DNA from: Silurus meridionalis
Taxonomy: Eukaryota; Chordata; Actinopteri; Siluriformes; Siluridae
Reading direction: 5' to 3'
DNA: 64,000 bases
Assembly: GCF_014805685.1 (NCBI RefSeq)
Contig: NC_060906.1
Coordinates: 18,298,164-18,362,163 of the forward strand
The position numbers and the translations under genes were made by a program. Shown piece after piece: positions 1 to 11,162 of this stretch (position 1 is the stretch's first letter; every line of letters begins with the position of its first letter). Below the pieces are notes generated by a model that saw nothing but the letters and a program-made list of their open reading frames with translations, had not been told where the DNA came from and did not search any database.

Positions 1-880
1 TTTGAATTCTGTCATCTCTCTGTATACCTGATTCTGGAAACTTCATCCTTTGTATGCATGCATAATATAGCAGGTGACATGATTTGGAAAAGGGTTTGAG
101 GAACTGTGACAAACATATCAAATACTAAAAAGCCTTTTTCTTAACCAGAGTTTCTTTTTTAATCTGGTAGTTGTTTGAGCGTACTGAAAAAAAATTAAAA
201 TAAAAAAGCGTGATAACCATTATATCAACAGTGCTGGGAATACTGATAGCCCAGGTTAGAGCAGAAATTAAATGCTACTGAACCACCAGTGTACACTCTT
301 GGCAACAAAATAGACCAAGCCCCGGCATGGCAACATATTAAGCTTACAAAATACTAAATAATTGGTTAATTAGCAAGTATAAAACAAATGCACTCCTGAG
401 ACCTCATATGACACCACCTGCTTGTTTACTGCTCATGAAAGCTAGAAACAGGGAAATTAAATATTTTGTCATTTTGGGCCTCTCAGGAGTGTACATATAA
501 ACAAGCACTGATTTTTAAAAGTCACTATGACCACTAATTGAACTAATTTAATTACTTGAGCAATTGTTTACATTGATTTATTTAGCAGGCTTTTAAAGGC
601 TTTTAAACAATTCATATATAGAATCAGAAAGCACAGATTCTCAGATTTTCTAATACAGTAGCCCTGAACGTAGATTTGTCTGTAGCACAAATTAACAGTT
701 AACAGTTATCTTGTATGGAATGTGTTTAGCTAACTCAAGCCTCATGATGAACACAGTGATTATATAGTCACTGATTTGATGGAGTACTTTAAGAGAAATT
801 GTAAGTAAAATTTCTTGTGGTTTTGTAACTATAAATGGTAAAAAAAAAAAACAATAATAATAAAAAAAAATATATATATA
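1..880. other. AT-rich unique DNA, no gene seen
   Basis: No repeat or exon is recognised here. The longest open frames are short and low in complexity. An A-rich and TA run at about 838-882 borders the Tc1-like fragment that follows. Confidence 0.5.
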
Positions 881-886
881 TAGTTT

Positions 887-1210
887 GGTGTGGAAAAACT
901 TGACTGGCCTGCACAAAGTCCTGACCTCAACCTGATAGAAAACTTAGGGATGAGCAGAGCAGAGACTGCAATCCAGGCCTTCTCATCCAACATCAGTGTC
1001 TGACCTTAAAAATGCGCTTCGGGAAGAATGGTCAAAAATTCCCAGGAACACACTCCTAAACTTTGTGGAAAGCCTTCCCAGAAGAGTTGAAGCTGTAATA
1101 GCTACAAAGGGTGGCTCAACATCATATTAAACCCTATGTATTAAGAATTGGATGTTACTCAATTTCATTTGCATTTGAAGGCAGGGGAGCGAATACTTTT
1201 GGCGGTCCCC
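887..1210 (+). mobile_element. Tc1-like DNA transposon, 3' fragment
   Basis: The stretch at 898-940 reads as the C-terminal Tc1 transposase block DWPAQSPDLNLIEN, the region carrying the last acidic catalytic residue. It is followed by the usual downstream block of teleost Tc1 relics: aggccttctcatccaacatc, then cccagaagagttgaagctg, then gcgaatacttttggc, which resembles the terminal inverted repeat of this non-autonomous family. No 5' half is present, and the frame breaks soon after the IEN motif. This is a dead 3' remnant. Family assignment rests on recognising the sequence. Confidence 0.85.
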
Positions 1211-1212
1211 GG

Positions 1213-2221
1213 CTTGATGGAGATGCATTACAATGAGCCCATAGTAACTTGAATGAACTTGACAAGTCCTAGCCCACCCAGGAATCTAAAAGAATATAGA
1301 ACAGTATGGGGTGATATACTGTAATTTGTTAATCATTTAACAAATGTAAAATTCATTTTTGTACATAATTTAGCAAAACAGAGCAATTTACACTAGCTTA
1401 ATGTATAAACTTTACAGTATGGGTGCACGAGTGGCAATTTGGCGAGTGGAGGGCGGAGCCGGGCGCACTCTGTTTTATTCTGGCAACGCTGGTTAAAAGG
1501 AGAAAGAAGAGCTAAAGTTGGGCTTTGAAACACTAAAAACAGAATAAAACACGCACTCAAACACTGAGACAACTGAACTCTGTTGACTTCTGGTGAGAAT
1601 AAGGCATGTCACATGATGATGATGATTGACACATCTTGGCAGCATCCCAAAATATCACATGAAAATTAAAATGCTGTGCGAAAAATCTCATATTTTTTTA
1701 CAATTTCTTTGCACTGCTATCGTCATCAAGGCAAAATCCAATCTAATTATAGGAGGCTCCTGCTCAAGGCCCAACTGCAGCTTTCTTGCAATCCTGAGCT
1801 CACAATGTGCATTCCAACCCTTTGCTTGCTGCCTTAATGCTATGTTACAAATAATGTTATTTGTTTCTTATCCTGCGAATGCATTATTGATTTGAGGAGT
1901 GAGTGCATCCGACAGCTGCTGCATTCATTTTTTTCCTGCACTGCTTTTGCCCATCATTAATCAGTTGTACATTCAGTATAATTACTGTGTAAATGCAAAT
2001 GAAGTGGCAACACGCACCAAGCAGTGTCACAACAAACTATTCTTCATCAAATATTCTATCAGGGTGAGAAAGCACACCTCTTATGGTGATATTGGTGCAA
2101 AGCAACAAACACATTTCTATATTTTTTTTCTCCTAACCTGAGTAAATGAAGTAGAAATAGATTAACCCCCCTCATGCCTTTAATTCATGATAATCATTCT
2201 GCCTCAGCCAATATCTCCAGT

Positions 2222-2222
<1 letters not shown>
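1213..2222. other. Unique DNA with a GC-richer patch
   Basis: No gene is seen. The patch at 1430-1600 is richer in G and C than its surroundings. It has a TATA-like ggttaaaagg, an aataaaac and a donor-like ctggtgagaat at about 1589. It could be a decayed LTR or a transposon 5' end, but no partner was found. Confidence 0.35.

Positions 2223-2223
<1 letters not shown>

Positions 2224-2264
<41 letters not shown>
2224..2264. repeat. (CA)n microsatellite
   Basis: Uninterrupted CA dinucleotide run of about 20 units. Confidence 0.97.
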
Positions 2265-2270
<6 letters not shown>

Positions 2271-2929
2271 AAGGCACAAACAAGCCACTACAGAAATTGA
2301 GCAGATGATCATGAGACGAATATAAACCGCCTTTTTAATATGCCATTTAGCATGCTGGTTTCCATCACATTATTTTCTAGAATTAAATTAAGAAAAAAGC
2401 ATTGTCTTCTCCTCCCCAATCTATCACCCTGCGGTTCTAAACACTTGGTTGTAAGGAAGCCATGTAACACAAGGTAGGGCCATGTCATTTATCCCTCTCT
2501 CTATTTTGCTTTTCGTCAGGACACTTTTTCTGCTGTTTTTTTTCCTCCCAAAGCTTTGTCATTCTGCCATTTATATGTTTTGCTTCCATTATTTTTTCTT
2601 ACATGATTGATGGCAGGAAAGTTTCTAAAGCTCTCTGCATGTGTTGTTTTGTCATTTAGAGTGGTGCCCAGTGGTGCCATTGCTGTGTGGGCTGTTTGCA
2701 CTATTCTAGTATTTGCCATCATTAGGAACAGAATCAACTTTTCCATTGGAATTTGACTACTTTGGGCAATGCCGTAACATTTATTTCCAGAGACTTTGTA
2801 AAGTCTTCTCTAGCACATCCCAAAGATGTGCTATCAGGAAAGAACAAATCTATTATATTCAATAGGAACCTGGTCAATCACTACAGGTACTCAGCTGACT
2901 TCATGTTATGTTACTGAACCTGGACCTGA

Positions 2930-3355
2930 TCAACTGAGACAACCCCAGGTTAAAAACTGCCTCCAGAAGCTTGTACAGTAGGCACTATGCATGACACAGT
3001 TATAGATTCATACACTTCCCTAGCATGTCATACCCTGACATGCTCATTGCTGTTAAACAGAGTTAACCTGGACTTATCAGACCACCTGACTTTAGTTCAT
3101 TGCTTCACAGCCCAAACTTTATGCTCCCCAGAAAATTGAAATTTAAGTTTTTTCTTATTAGCCTCACAAACAAGTGACTTTCTTGTGGCCACACAACTAT
3201 TTACTTGTAATTTGTGATTCAGGCCAATAATTTGCCCATTCTAAAACACAATATCACTTTTTTTTTGAGCATACAATAAGATTATTTTTTGAGCACTTGG
3301 TCATTACAATTGAGAAGCTACAAACTGCATCAGTTAGGGTTAAAAGGTCAATCAG
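2930..3355 (-). mobile_element. Tc1-like transposon relic, minus strand
   Basis: Read on the minus strand, 3060-3190 carries a decayed Tc1 transposase core, including tggtctgataagtcc, which is the first catalytic Asp motif W-S-D with the usual following Glu changed to Lys, and the preceding block gtggccacaagaaagtcac. The parts at 2960-2990 (cttgtacagtaggcactatg) and 3312-3350 (gagaagctacaaactgcatc) match segments I know from one fish Tc1 family in the same order. Long internal stretches are missing and frames are broken. Confidence 0.7.
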
Positions 3356-3524
3356 GGTAAATATCTATTATGTTAATAGTTGAACAAGTATAATAACTCA
3401 ATAACTTAGTGTTAATAATCATTACATAATAAACAATGTGATTGGAACAAACTAATTTCATAGGCAATAATGTAAGTTTGAGCAATTTCAGAACCATTTT
3501 CTTTTGCCAGCTGTCCTGAACCTA

Positions 3525-3690
3525 AAGGAGGTGGTAGCTCAGTGGTTAAAGCATTGGACTTTGGATGGAAGGGTCACCAATTCAAATCCTAACACCATGA
3601 AAACTATCATTGCTGGGCCCCTGAGCAAGGCCCTTAACCCTTAACTGCTCAGGAGTAAGTTGCTCTGGATAAGGGATACCATTATTGCAA
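3525..3690 (+). repeat. tRNA-derived SINE (V-SINE-like)
   Basis: The head ggtggtagctcagtggttaa looks like a tRNA with an A box, and caattcaaatcc is a decayed B box. It is followed by the conserved teleost SINE tail gggcccctgagcaaggccct and aagttgctctggataaggga. The layout fits the V-SINE/Mermaid type reported from catfishes and other fishes; the exact subfamily name is not certain. Confidence 0.85.
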
Positions 3691-3694
3691 ATGA

Positions 3695-4630
3695 AACCCA
3701 AGGATTTAATTTCAAATTCAATACAATGGTCTGATTTGGATTAACTTCAAAAGCAAAGTTCAAACAGCTAATTATTAAACAGCAATAAATTTAATCTTGA
3801 ACGATTTATTTGGCCTCACAATAATTAATCATAAATTCACATTAATAAATGATCCACCAAACAAAAAGATGTTTCCACCTAATAGTAACATTATATGTTC
3901 TAGTTATGCTGTACTTCCAACAAAAATGGTTACAGATGAATGAATTACCCTCTAATCACACTTTGCATTTTGCTATCGTTTATGTTGTACTGATATGCAT
4001 GGGGTCACGCCATTTTGTGTGTTGAATTGACCATGCCAATGAGATTTTGTAAAAGGGCAATGTCTTGTATTTGTGTGTATTAGCTGCTCAGAGAGAGGGG
4101 ACAGTTTCATTATTTTATTTGAATCAAAAAAGGACCTGTTCCACTCTATCTAAATCTAAATCTAAAAATGCTTCTTCAATGGCATCTCCCTAAAAAATCA
4201 CACATTGAGCTCTTTTATTATTTAATCCCTTTTGTCCTCCTCAATAGGACTGATTAAGAACTAAGCAAAGTGAAAAATATTAATGTATTCATTCATGGGT
4301 GGTAGAAATACAAAAGGCCCATGTTAATCAGTCTTCCTTCCCTATCAGATCAATCATTCTGCTATAGATGCTGGAGCTCCTTTCACCCCAACACCATGCC
4401 ATGCTCATTATGCCTTTACAAACAGATTCACTGGCACAACAGAAAATAATCAGCGAAATGGAGACCGTGATTGATGAACCCCATATTTTTAGAGTACATA
4501 GCAATGTCTACTGTAGTAAATTAAATAAAAATGAATAAACCTCATTTATTCCTAAGGGCACAGCTGCACAATTGATTGGGTTGGGGGGGGCTTGATCAGC
4601 ATCAATACAAATGCTTTAGATGAGACATGT
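3695..4630. other. Unique AT-rich DNA
   Basis: No gene or clear repeat is seen, apart from a short G run at about 4580. Confidence 0.4.
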
Positions 4631-4634
4631 GGTT

Positions 4635-5955
4635 TTGGTAGTTCAGTGGTTAAGTTGTTGGGTTACTAATCGAAAGGTGAGGGGCTCAATCCCCAGTATC
4701 GCCAGGGTGCCACTCCAAGCCATTCTGGAATTGATGCTTGCAGCATGTTTTGCAGTAATGTATTAATACTTTTAGGCAAGTAGGATTGTCAGGAAGTCTA
4801 CACCACAGGTTGTGGTGAAGTTGGTTCCAATTGGCTGCGGTCCAGACAGAATTACATGTTGTTGAAGTATGGAAAGAAAGCCATGTTAATTCACTAGGTA
4901 CAGTAATGGTCGGCTCATGGATGGTTTGGTAGCTCAGTGGTAAAGCTGGTCGGTTGCTGATCAGAAGGCTGGGGGTTCAAGCCCTGGTATCGTCAGGGTG
5001 CCATACTGTGATTGCTGACTTATAGCTTTATATTTTACAGTAAGGTATCAATACTGTTACGCAAGTAGTATTGCCAGGACAGAATTACATGTTGTTGAAG
5101 TATGGAAAGGAAGCCATGTTGGTTCATTAGGTCCAGTGACTGCTGGCTTCACGGGTGGTTTGGTAGCTTAGTGGTTAAGATGTTGGGTTACTACACCGAG
5201 TGCTGGGGGTTTAAGCTCTGTTATCGCCAGGGTACCACCCCAAGCCATACTGAAATTTATGATTTATAGCTTCTATTGCAGTAAGGTTTCAATACTTTTA
5301 TGCAACTAGGATTGTCAGGAATTCTTTACACCACCAATTGTGGTGAAGTAGGTTCCAATTAGGTGCAGTCCAGACAGAATTACATGTTGTTGAAGTATGG
5401 AAAGAAAGCTGTTAGTTCATTAAGTTCAGTGACTGCTGCTTCAGGGGTGTTTTTTTAGCTCAGTGGTTAAGGTGTTGGGTTACTGATCTTAAGGTTGGGG
5501 GTTCAAGCCCTGGTATTGCCAGGGGGCCACCCTGAGCCCACTGTAGGCCTCCACTGTGTTGAATTAGCACTGTTCTCTCTATTCAACTACCATTGTGATT
5601 CAATATGTGTTCTTTCTACTCCACAATTTTTTTTATTGACAATGACCATTAGCGATTACATTACATACATTATTGGTTAATTAAAGATACCTGTTTAAAA
5701 GATTGCTTTATTACTTTGTCTTTTTTGAAAGACTTGTTTGGCCTACGTTCAATATGAGTAAAATACTCAATTACTGTTAAAATCACATACTTTACATTTT
5801 ACTGCAATTGGTGACTTATAACTTGTAATGGAGTTAGGTACCAATGCTTTTCACACGAGTAGGATTGTCAGGAAGTCTTTACACCTCAGGTTGTGGTAAA
5901 GTTGGTTTTAATTAGCCACAGTCCAGACAGTATCATATTATGTTCAACTGACTCA
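4635..5955 (+). repeat. Tandem array of tRNA-SINE-derived units
   Basis: Four tRNA-like heads with the form tttggtagctcagtggttaa begin at about 4635, 4925, 5158 and 5451. Each has a B-box-like ggttcaagccctgg about 50 bases on. Each head is followed by the same body: cagtaaggtatcaatac, aagtaggattgtcagga, ttgtggtgaagttggtt, tccagacagaattacatg, gttgaagtatggaaag. The periods are about 290, 233 and 293 bases; the second unit lacks about 60 bases of the body. The fourth unit is interrupted after about 5545 and its body resumes at about 5798. This head-to-tail order is unlike ordinary dispersed SINE insertion. Confidence 0.85.
5546..5797. other. Insert or unrelated DNA inside the fourth SINE unit
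   Basis: This stretch separates the head and body of the fourth unit. It contains a LINE-like taatatgtgttct-rich AT segment but no recognisable ends, and it could be a short insertion or a deletion/rearrangement product. Confidence 0.4.
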
Positions 5956-6349
5956 GGAAGATTCACAAGAATGACCTGAATATTGTTAGATGGAGCGAAG
6001 CAGTAAAAGCTAACACACGCTTCTTTATTAGAAACACCTGCCATAATTTTAAGAATTTCACTGTCTTGTAAAGTATATGTGACAAAGTAAAGCCTGCTTC
6101 TGCTTCTTTATGGCAATTATATATTTTATGCCTTATAAAGGGTATCATTTTAATGCTGTTGAAAATGGATTCTAGTTAAATGATAAATAAGCAGATGTAG
6201 CATCTGTGTAGGGTCATTTAGACTTCATGTCCCAGGCATTCCTTTTAACCCTTACTATCTGCATAGCTTGTCACAGGATGAGCACCACGGTTTACAATTA
6301 TATTGTGTCGTACCCCCACCCCACAGCGTTACGGGTTAGTCAAAGAAAC

Positions 6350-6655
6350 TTAGAAATGAGCATCAGAAAATAATAAGGACATAATCCATATCTTGAACAC
6401 ACGCAGTAATACCGGAAAAATGCTGTTTCGGTCTTTTCCCAAAATACCGCTATGCTCCTAAAAGAAGCGCAACATATTTCACCCGTTACACCCTGTGTAA
6501 CGTGTCTTTCGTTAAAGCCTGTGTAAAGTACATTTGTTTCAGTGTAGACACCGGCTTATAGACAGGTGCGGCTTATTTATGTTAAAAATAAAAATATTTG
6601 TAAAATTCATTCGGTGCGGCTTATATATGGGTGGAAATTACGGTATATGCCAGAA
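6350..6655. mobile_element. DNA-transposon fragment with repeated gtgcggctta motif
   Basis: Two copies of the motif gtgcggcttat occur at about 6567 and 6615, and the block ends with gtggaaattacggta. This combination recurs at the ends of a non-autonomous DNA transposon type in vertebrate genomes. I do not assign a family. No transposase coding is seen. Confidence 0.45.
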
Positions 6656-6922
6656 CATAACATTGTATTAACACAAGTTATACTTTAAAGGCTTAATCCC
6701 AGTATTTTAATGCATTTCTGCTTTAATGCTGTCTTTTCTTTCATGCTTAATATCAAAATGATCCACTCTCTATTTCCCAAATAATGATGCACGTTAGATG
6801 ATCATGAAGTGTACAATACTGCTTTAATACACTTTGGATAAAACTTTATAAGTTATCCAAACCAAGCATAAACAGGTAATCCCCACAAATGCAAGAACAA
6901 AAGTTTCGCCCTCCGAAAGTTC

Positions 6923-7129
6923 ATGCCTGGCAATGGCCATTCCACCAAAGATGGGTGTAGCTCAGGGACCTTCAAGTGTCCTAAACCCCCACCAATCATT
7001 GCTTTTAGAACTGTTCTTCGAGATGGACTCAAACCCTTTGAGGCAGATCTTCTGCCAAGCTTTACCTTCAAAAACCTTTTCTACTCTGATCTTCAGGAGA
7101 ACCTGAAAGAACATCTAACTCCATCATAA
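6923..7129 (+). other. Unidentified 68-codon open frame with balanced codons
   Basis: The stretch 6860-7130 is less AT-rich than its neighbours and is open on both strands: 68 codons on plus, 72 on minus (6853-7071). The plus frame reads as a normal-looking, low-repeat protein rich in Leu, Phe and Lys, for example LKPFEADLLPSFTFKNLFY. I recognise no domain. It lies just before the DIRS element. It could be a relic exon, part of an unknown transposon, or chance. No splice sites or start context decide between these. Confidence 0.25.
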
Positions 7130-7263
7130 CAGACTTTTCAAGAATTTTCTTTGTCTACCGCATCCAGACTCTTGTTCAGCAAAAAGCCAATGCAAGTAAC
7201 CATTTTACCAATTATTTAAATGCGTGATTAAGCTTGAGCCCCTTTATTAAGGTGAATTTGATT

Positions 7264-7404
7264 TTCCCTTTCAGGAACTCGAGCTGGGTTGAAACGCCTA
7301 CGTGTGTAATCAGTCAAAAATTGGACGCTGGCCGTCACCGATGAGGTGACGTCACGACCAGGAGTATAAAACGCATATGGGAGAAGCCAGCCGCAGCTTC
7401 TGTG
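7264..7404 (+). repeat. DIRS left inverted terminal repeat
   Basis: Positions 7302-7404 are the near-perfect reverse complement of 11163-11269. Shared blocks include attggacgctggccgtca, taaaacgcatatg and gaagccagccgcagcttctg. The outer part, 7264-7297 (ttccctttcaggaactcgag), is complementary to the internal region at about 11051-11086. A TATA-like tataaaacg at 7366 may be the promoter. Confidence 0.9.
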
Positions 7405-7493
7405 TTTTTAGAAAGTGCTCTCTGTGTTTGTGTGACATTGTTTGTCATATTGTGTGTCTGTCAGAAAAAAAAAAAAAAAAAGCGGAGAAAATA

Positions 7494-8860
7494 ATGAAAG
7501 CAAGCGGAAAAATTAAGCACAGTTTTCGGCCGTGCGTTCCTCCTTGCCCCCGCTATATTACTGGGGTTTGCACAGCTTGTGTGTTGCTTGCTTGGGTGCG
7601 GAGCATGCGAAATCAGTTCTCGAAGAGGAAGCGATTGTGTTCACTGTGCTCGCATGTCTTTGCGCTCGCTCCGCGCTCGCTCGGCTCTTTTCAATAAAAT
7701 GGGTGCTCTAACTCCTTCCGTAGGGGTCTTCCATTTTCTCCCGATCTACACACCGAGGTGTCTAGGTCATGGGTTAAACCTTACTCCCCCCGCCCCTTCA
7801 CCCCCACTTCTACTGTGTTTTCCCACATTTTTGGGTGGAAAGAATATGGTTATGGGGCTATGCCTCAGGTTGAAGAGACACTTGCCACCTATCTCTCTCT
7901 CAGAGTCGTCTCTTCCCTTAAGACTCCGACATTACCCACAAAGCCCCTACGCAATACTTCTGCACTCGTGGGTAAAGCCTATGCTTCAGCAGGTCGAGCT
8001 GCTGCTTCCCTGCACAGCATGGCGGTGTTGCAGGCATATCAGACCTGGCATATCTGACCTGCTGCGTGAATTGGATGTGGGGGGGTGCCGTGGACAGCCG
8101 TTTTGATGAGCTGCGCCGTACGGCGGGTCTGGCTCTCAGAGCCACTAAGGAGACCGGTAGGGCCATTGGCCGGTCTATGGCTGCCCTGGTGTCTACAGAA
8201 AGGCACCTGTGGCTCACACTGTCAGACATGTCTGATAGGGACAGGGCTGTATTGCTGGATGCTCCGCTGACACCTTCTGGCCTTTTCGGCGATTCCGTAC
8301 ATTCGGTGGGTGAGAGTGTTCAGGAAAATAAGAAACAGGCGGCGGCATTCCAGTGTTACCTCCCACGCCGCTCACAGGGGGCTGCTCGGCGGGCTCAGCC
8401 CCAGCCGCAGCCCTCCGTCTCCCATCGGGAGATTCAGAAACGCAGTGTCGCGACTCGCTCTCCCCCTGTGAGGAGTCCTGTGCGGCGTTTGCCGTCAAAG
8501 CCTCGTGAGGTGACAGATCTGAGGGCTGTCATCTCCAGCAGGACGGCTTCGGCGAAAAGATCTGGCTGTGGAGGGGCATGTCACACCGCCTTTTCCGGTG
8601 CCCGCCCTGTCCCAGCCCCCTCAGGGACCTGGTCCGTTAACCCTGCCACCCTCGGTGCTTTATGGCAAGGCCAGCTCCAGCGAGCTCTCTCCTTGGTCTC
8701 CACCCGGCATCGCTGTGGTCCAGGAGATCTCGCCTCCCCTAGAGCCGTCTCAGGGTGCTGCCTGGGCTCTGGGCGTTCCGGAGGTCAGTCTCGAGGGGCT
8801 GATACCCCTGAGGCATTTCTGGGAGCTTGGAAAGCTCTCCCAGATGTGTCTCGGTGAGTC
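7494..8860 (+). pseudogene. DIRS gag-like ORF1, frameshifted
   Basis: The likely start is the ATG at 7494 (MKASGKIKHSFRPC). This is a Cys-rich N-terminus that fits fish DIRS gag. The frame shifts at about 7580 (continuing CVHCARMSLRSLRARSALF), again before 7758, where the block MPQVEETLATYLS follows, and again at about 8060, after which come FDELRRTAGLALRATKETGR and LLDAPLTPSGLFGDSV. The C-terminal part is Pro/Arg/Gln-rich (8340-8560), as in nucleocapsid-like tails. At least three frameshifts make it non-coding today. Gag would package the element RNA. Confidence 0.8.
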
Positions 8861-8879
8861 CTGCGTACTGTAGAGCAAG

Positions 8880-10350
8880 GTTACTCGATTCAGTTCGGGT
8901 CTCCTCCTCCCCGGTTTTAAGGGGTTCTTCCCACTCTGGTTGGACAACAGCAGGCTCTGGTCATGGAACAGGAAGTAGGCACTCTCCTGAGGAAGGGGGC
9001 CATTGAGGTGGTCCCTCCATCAGAACAAGAGTCTGGGTTCTACAGCCGGTACTTCATAGTTCCCAAGAAGAATGGTGGGTTGCTTCCTATTTTAGATCTA
9101 CGTCAGCTGAACCGTTCTCTCATGCGACTCAGGTTCAAGATGCTGACCCTCAAGCAGGTCGTGCTTCAAATCAGATCCGAGGACTGGTTTGTCACAGTAG
9201 ATCTAAGAGACGCATACTTTCATGTGTCCATCCTACCTTCTCACAGGAGGTTCCTGAGGTTCGCTTTCAGGGCCAAAGCTTACCAATTTCAGGTTCTTCC
9301 ATCTGGCCTTGCCCTTTTACCCCGTACTATCACAAAATGTGGGGATGTGGCTCTGGTTCACCTGAGGTCTCAGGGCATCCGCATCCTCAACTACATCGAT
9401 GAATGGTTGATCCTAGCTCAGTCAGAGCAGCTGGCGGTCCGGCATCGAGATGTCGTTCTCGTCCACATGAAGGCTTTGGGGTTTTAGCTGAATGCTGGGA
9501 AGAGTGTGCTTTCTCCTGTACAGAGAACCACCTATCTCAGTGTCATATGGAATTCAAGTACTTTGCGTGCGCAGCTTTCTTCTGCCCGCATTGTGGCCAT
9601 CCTTGCGGCCGTCAGGAAGGTCAGAAAAGGGCAGCCTCTCACTGTCAAGCAGTTCCAGAAACTGCTAGGGCTTATGGCAGCTGCGTCCAGTGTGATTCCA
9701 CTTGGCCTGCTGTACATGAGGCCCCTTCAGTGGTGGCTCAGGACCCGCGCGTTCTCACGGAGAGGCAATCCCCTCCGCACAATCAAGGTCACGCGGCGAT
9801 GCCTACGTGCCTTAGATGTTTGGAGAGATCCCCGGTTCCTATCTCTAGGCCCTGTGCTGGGAGTCCCCGGTCGTTGCTTAATGCTAACGACGGATTCGTC
9901 CCTCACTGGGTGGGGAGTGGTCATGAGTGGTCGCTCTGCCAGAGGTCTGTGGGAGGGGCCCCATCTACTGTGGCACATCAATTGCCTAGAGATGCTGGCC
10001 GTGCTTCTAGCTCTGAAGCATTTCCTTTCAGACCTCAGAGGTCACCACGTGTTGGTCCGTACAGACAACACCTCGATGGTCTCTTACATCAACCATCAAG
10101 GAGGCCTGCGCTCGCGCCCCTTGTGCAGGCTAGCTCACCAGGTCCTCCTTTGGGCCCAGGGGAAACTCCTGTCTGTGAGCCCTTTAGGGCTGGATGCCAT
10201 GTCTTAGGCGTGGCCGAGGCTGCGTCTGTACGCTTTCCCACCATCACGCTGCTTCCGGAAGTTCTGGAGAAAGTTCGCCGGGATGGAGTCAGTCTCCTCC
10301 TGGTAGCTCCAAGGTGGCCACGCGAACAATGGTTCGCTGACATGCCCTTT
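8880..10350 (+). pseudogene. DIRS reverse transcriptase / RNase H, broken
   Basis: The RT reads from 8963 (MEQEVGTLLRKGAIEVV) through FIVPKKNGGLLPILDLRQL, VDLRDAYFHV and the active-site box. That box is YIDE at 9392-9403, where an active copy needs two Asp. A TAG stop lies at 9485-9487; the same frame resumes and runs to a second TAG at 10205-10207. The RNase H part is clear (TTDSSLTGWG, NCLEMLAVLLALKHF, RTDNTSMVSYINHQGG). The sequence then jumps from GKLLSV to PLGLDAM, an internal deletion compared with family members. A one-base frameshift lies at about 10240. An upstream stop lies at about 8920. Confidence 0.9.
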
Positions 10351-10361
10351 CTGAGCCCCCC

Positions 10362-10983
10362 TTCGAGCCTATAGCCAAGGCATCTTGGAGGCACCTTTCT
10401 ATCAAAACCGCATTCTTGTTGGCTATCTGCTCTATAGAAAGAGTAGGGGACCTGCAGGCCTTGTCTGTGGCCCCCTCCTTCCTGGTGTTAACCCCAGGTA
10501 TAGCTGGTGCCCTCCTTTACCCCTGTATGGGTTACATCCCCAAGGTGCCCTCGGTCATCCCACGGCCTGTTAGACTACAGGCATTCTATTCCCCTCCATT
10601 CCAGGCCCCAGACCAGAAGAAACTCAACCAGCTCTGCCCGGTGCATGCTCTGGACACTTACGTCCGCAGGACGGGTCCTTGGAGAAGGTCCCATCAGCTG
10701 TTTGTCTGCTACGGCCCTCCCAAGAGAGGCCTGCCTGCTAATAAGCAGACTCTGAGCAGGTGGATCGTTGACGTTATCACGTCATCTTATGAGTCCTCTG
10801 GTCTCCCTGCTCCCTTCGGGGTCAGAGCTCACTCCACCCAGAGTGTGGCTGCCTCTAAGTCTTGGTCCTCTGGAGTTCCCCTTTAAGACATATGTGACGC
10901 TGCGGGTTGGTCCGCCCCACTGACCTTTGTGCGGTTCTATAACCTGGATCGCAGTGCCACTCCTGGCCCCTCGGTCCTCCTCT
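10362..10983 (+). pseudogene. DIRS tyrosine recombinase, C-terminal domain, inactive
   Basis: The frame runs through LLAICSIERVGDLQALSV (the first catalytic Arg region), PVHALDTYVRRTGPW, FVCYGPPKRGLPANKQTLSR and the box II motif HSTQ at 10830-10841. In active tyrosine recombinases this is H-x-x-R, so the catalytic Arg is replaced by Gln. A TAA stop follows at 10884-10886; the frame then continues as DICDAAGWSAPLTFVRFYNL, which holds the nucleophile Tyr. The N-terminal part of the domain is missing, removed by the deletion before 10362. The enzyme would have integrated a circular cDNA. Confidence 0.88.
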
Positions 10984-11045
10984 AGCTGTGGTCACATACA
11001 CACTGGGCAGGGACTGGTCAGTCTGGCGTGATTGGACACTCGTTC

Positions 11046-11140
11046 CCAAAGCGTTTCAACGCAGCTCGAGTTCCTGAAAGGGAACGTCTCTAGGTTACGT
11101 ATGTAACCCTAGTTCCCTGAGGGAACGAGACGCTGCGTCT
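11046..11140. repeat. DIRS internal complementary region
   Basis: The first half (about 11051-11086) is the reverse complement of the left outer end of the element. The second half (about 11090-11137) is the reverse complement of the right outer end (about 11312-11359), sharing taggttacgtatgtaaccc. This arrangement is what DIRS elements use to rebuild both ends during circular replication. A perfect palindrome, ggttacgtatgtaacc, sits at the centre. Confidence 0.88.
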
Positions 11141-11162
11141 CTGTGCCACACCTCCGGCGTCC

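Noticed and set aside
391..505. Inverted words cactcctgaga/tctcaggagtg and cttgttta/taaacaag
   Set aside because: The pairs cross rather than nest, so they do not make a hairpin or terminal repeat; probably chance.
4635..5500. Cluster of real tRNA genes
   Set aside because: A and B boxes are recognisable but the acceptor and anticodon stems do not form, and each head is joined to the same SINE body.
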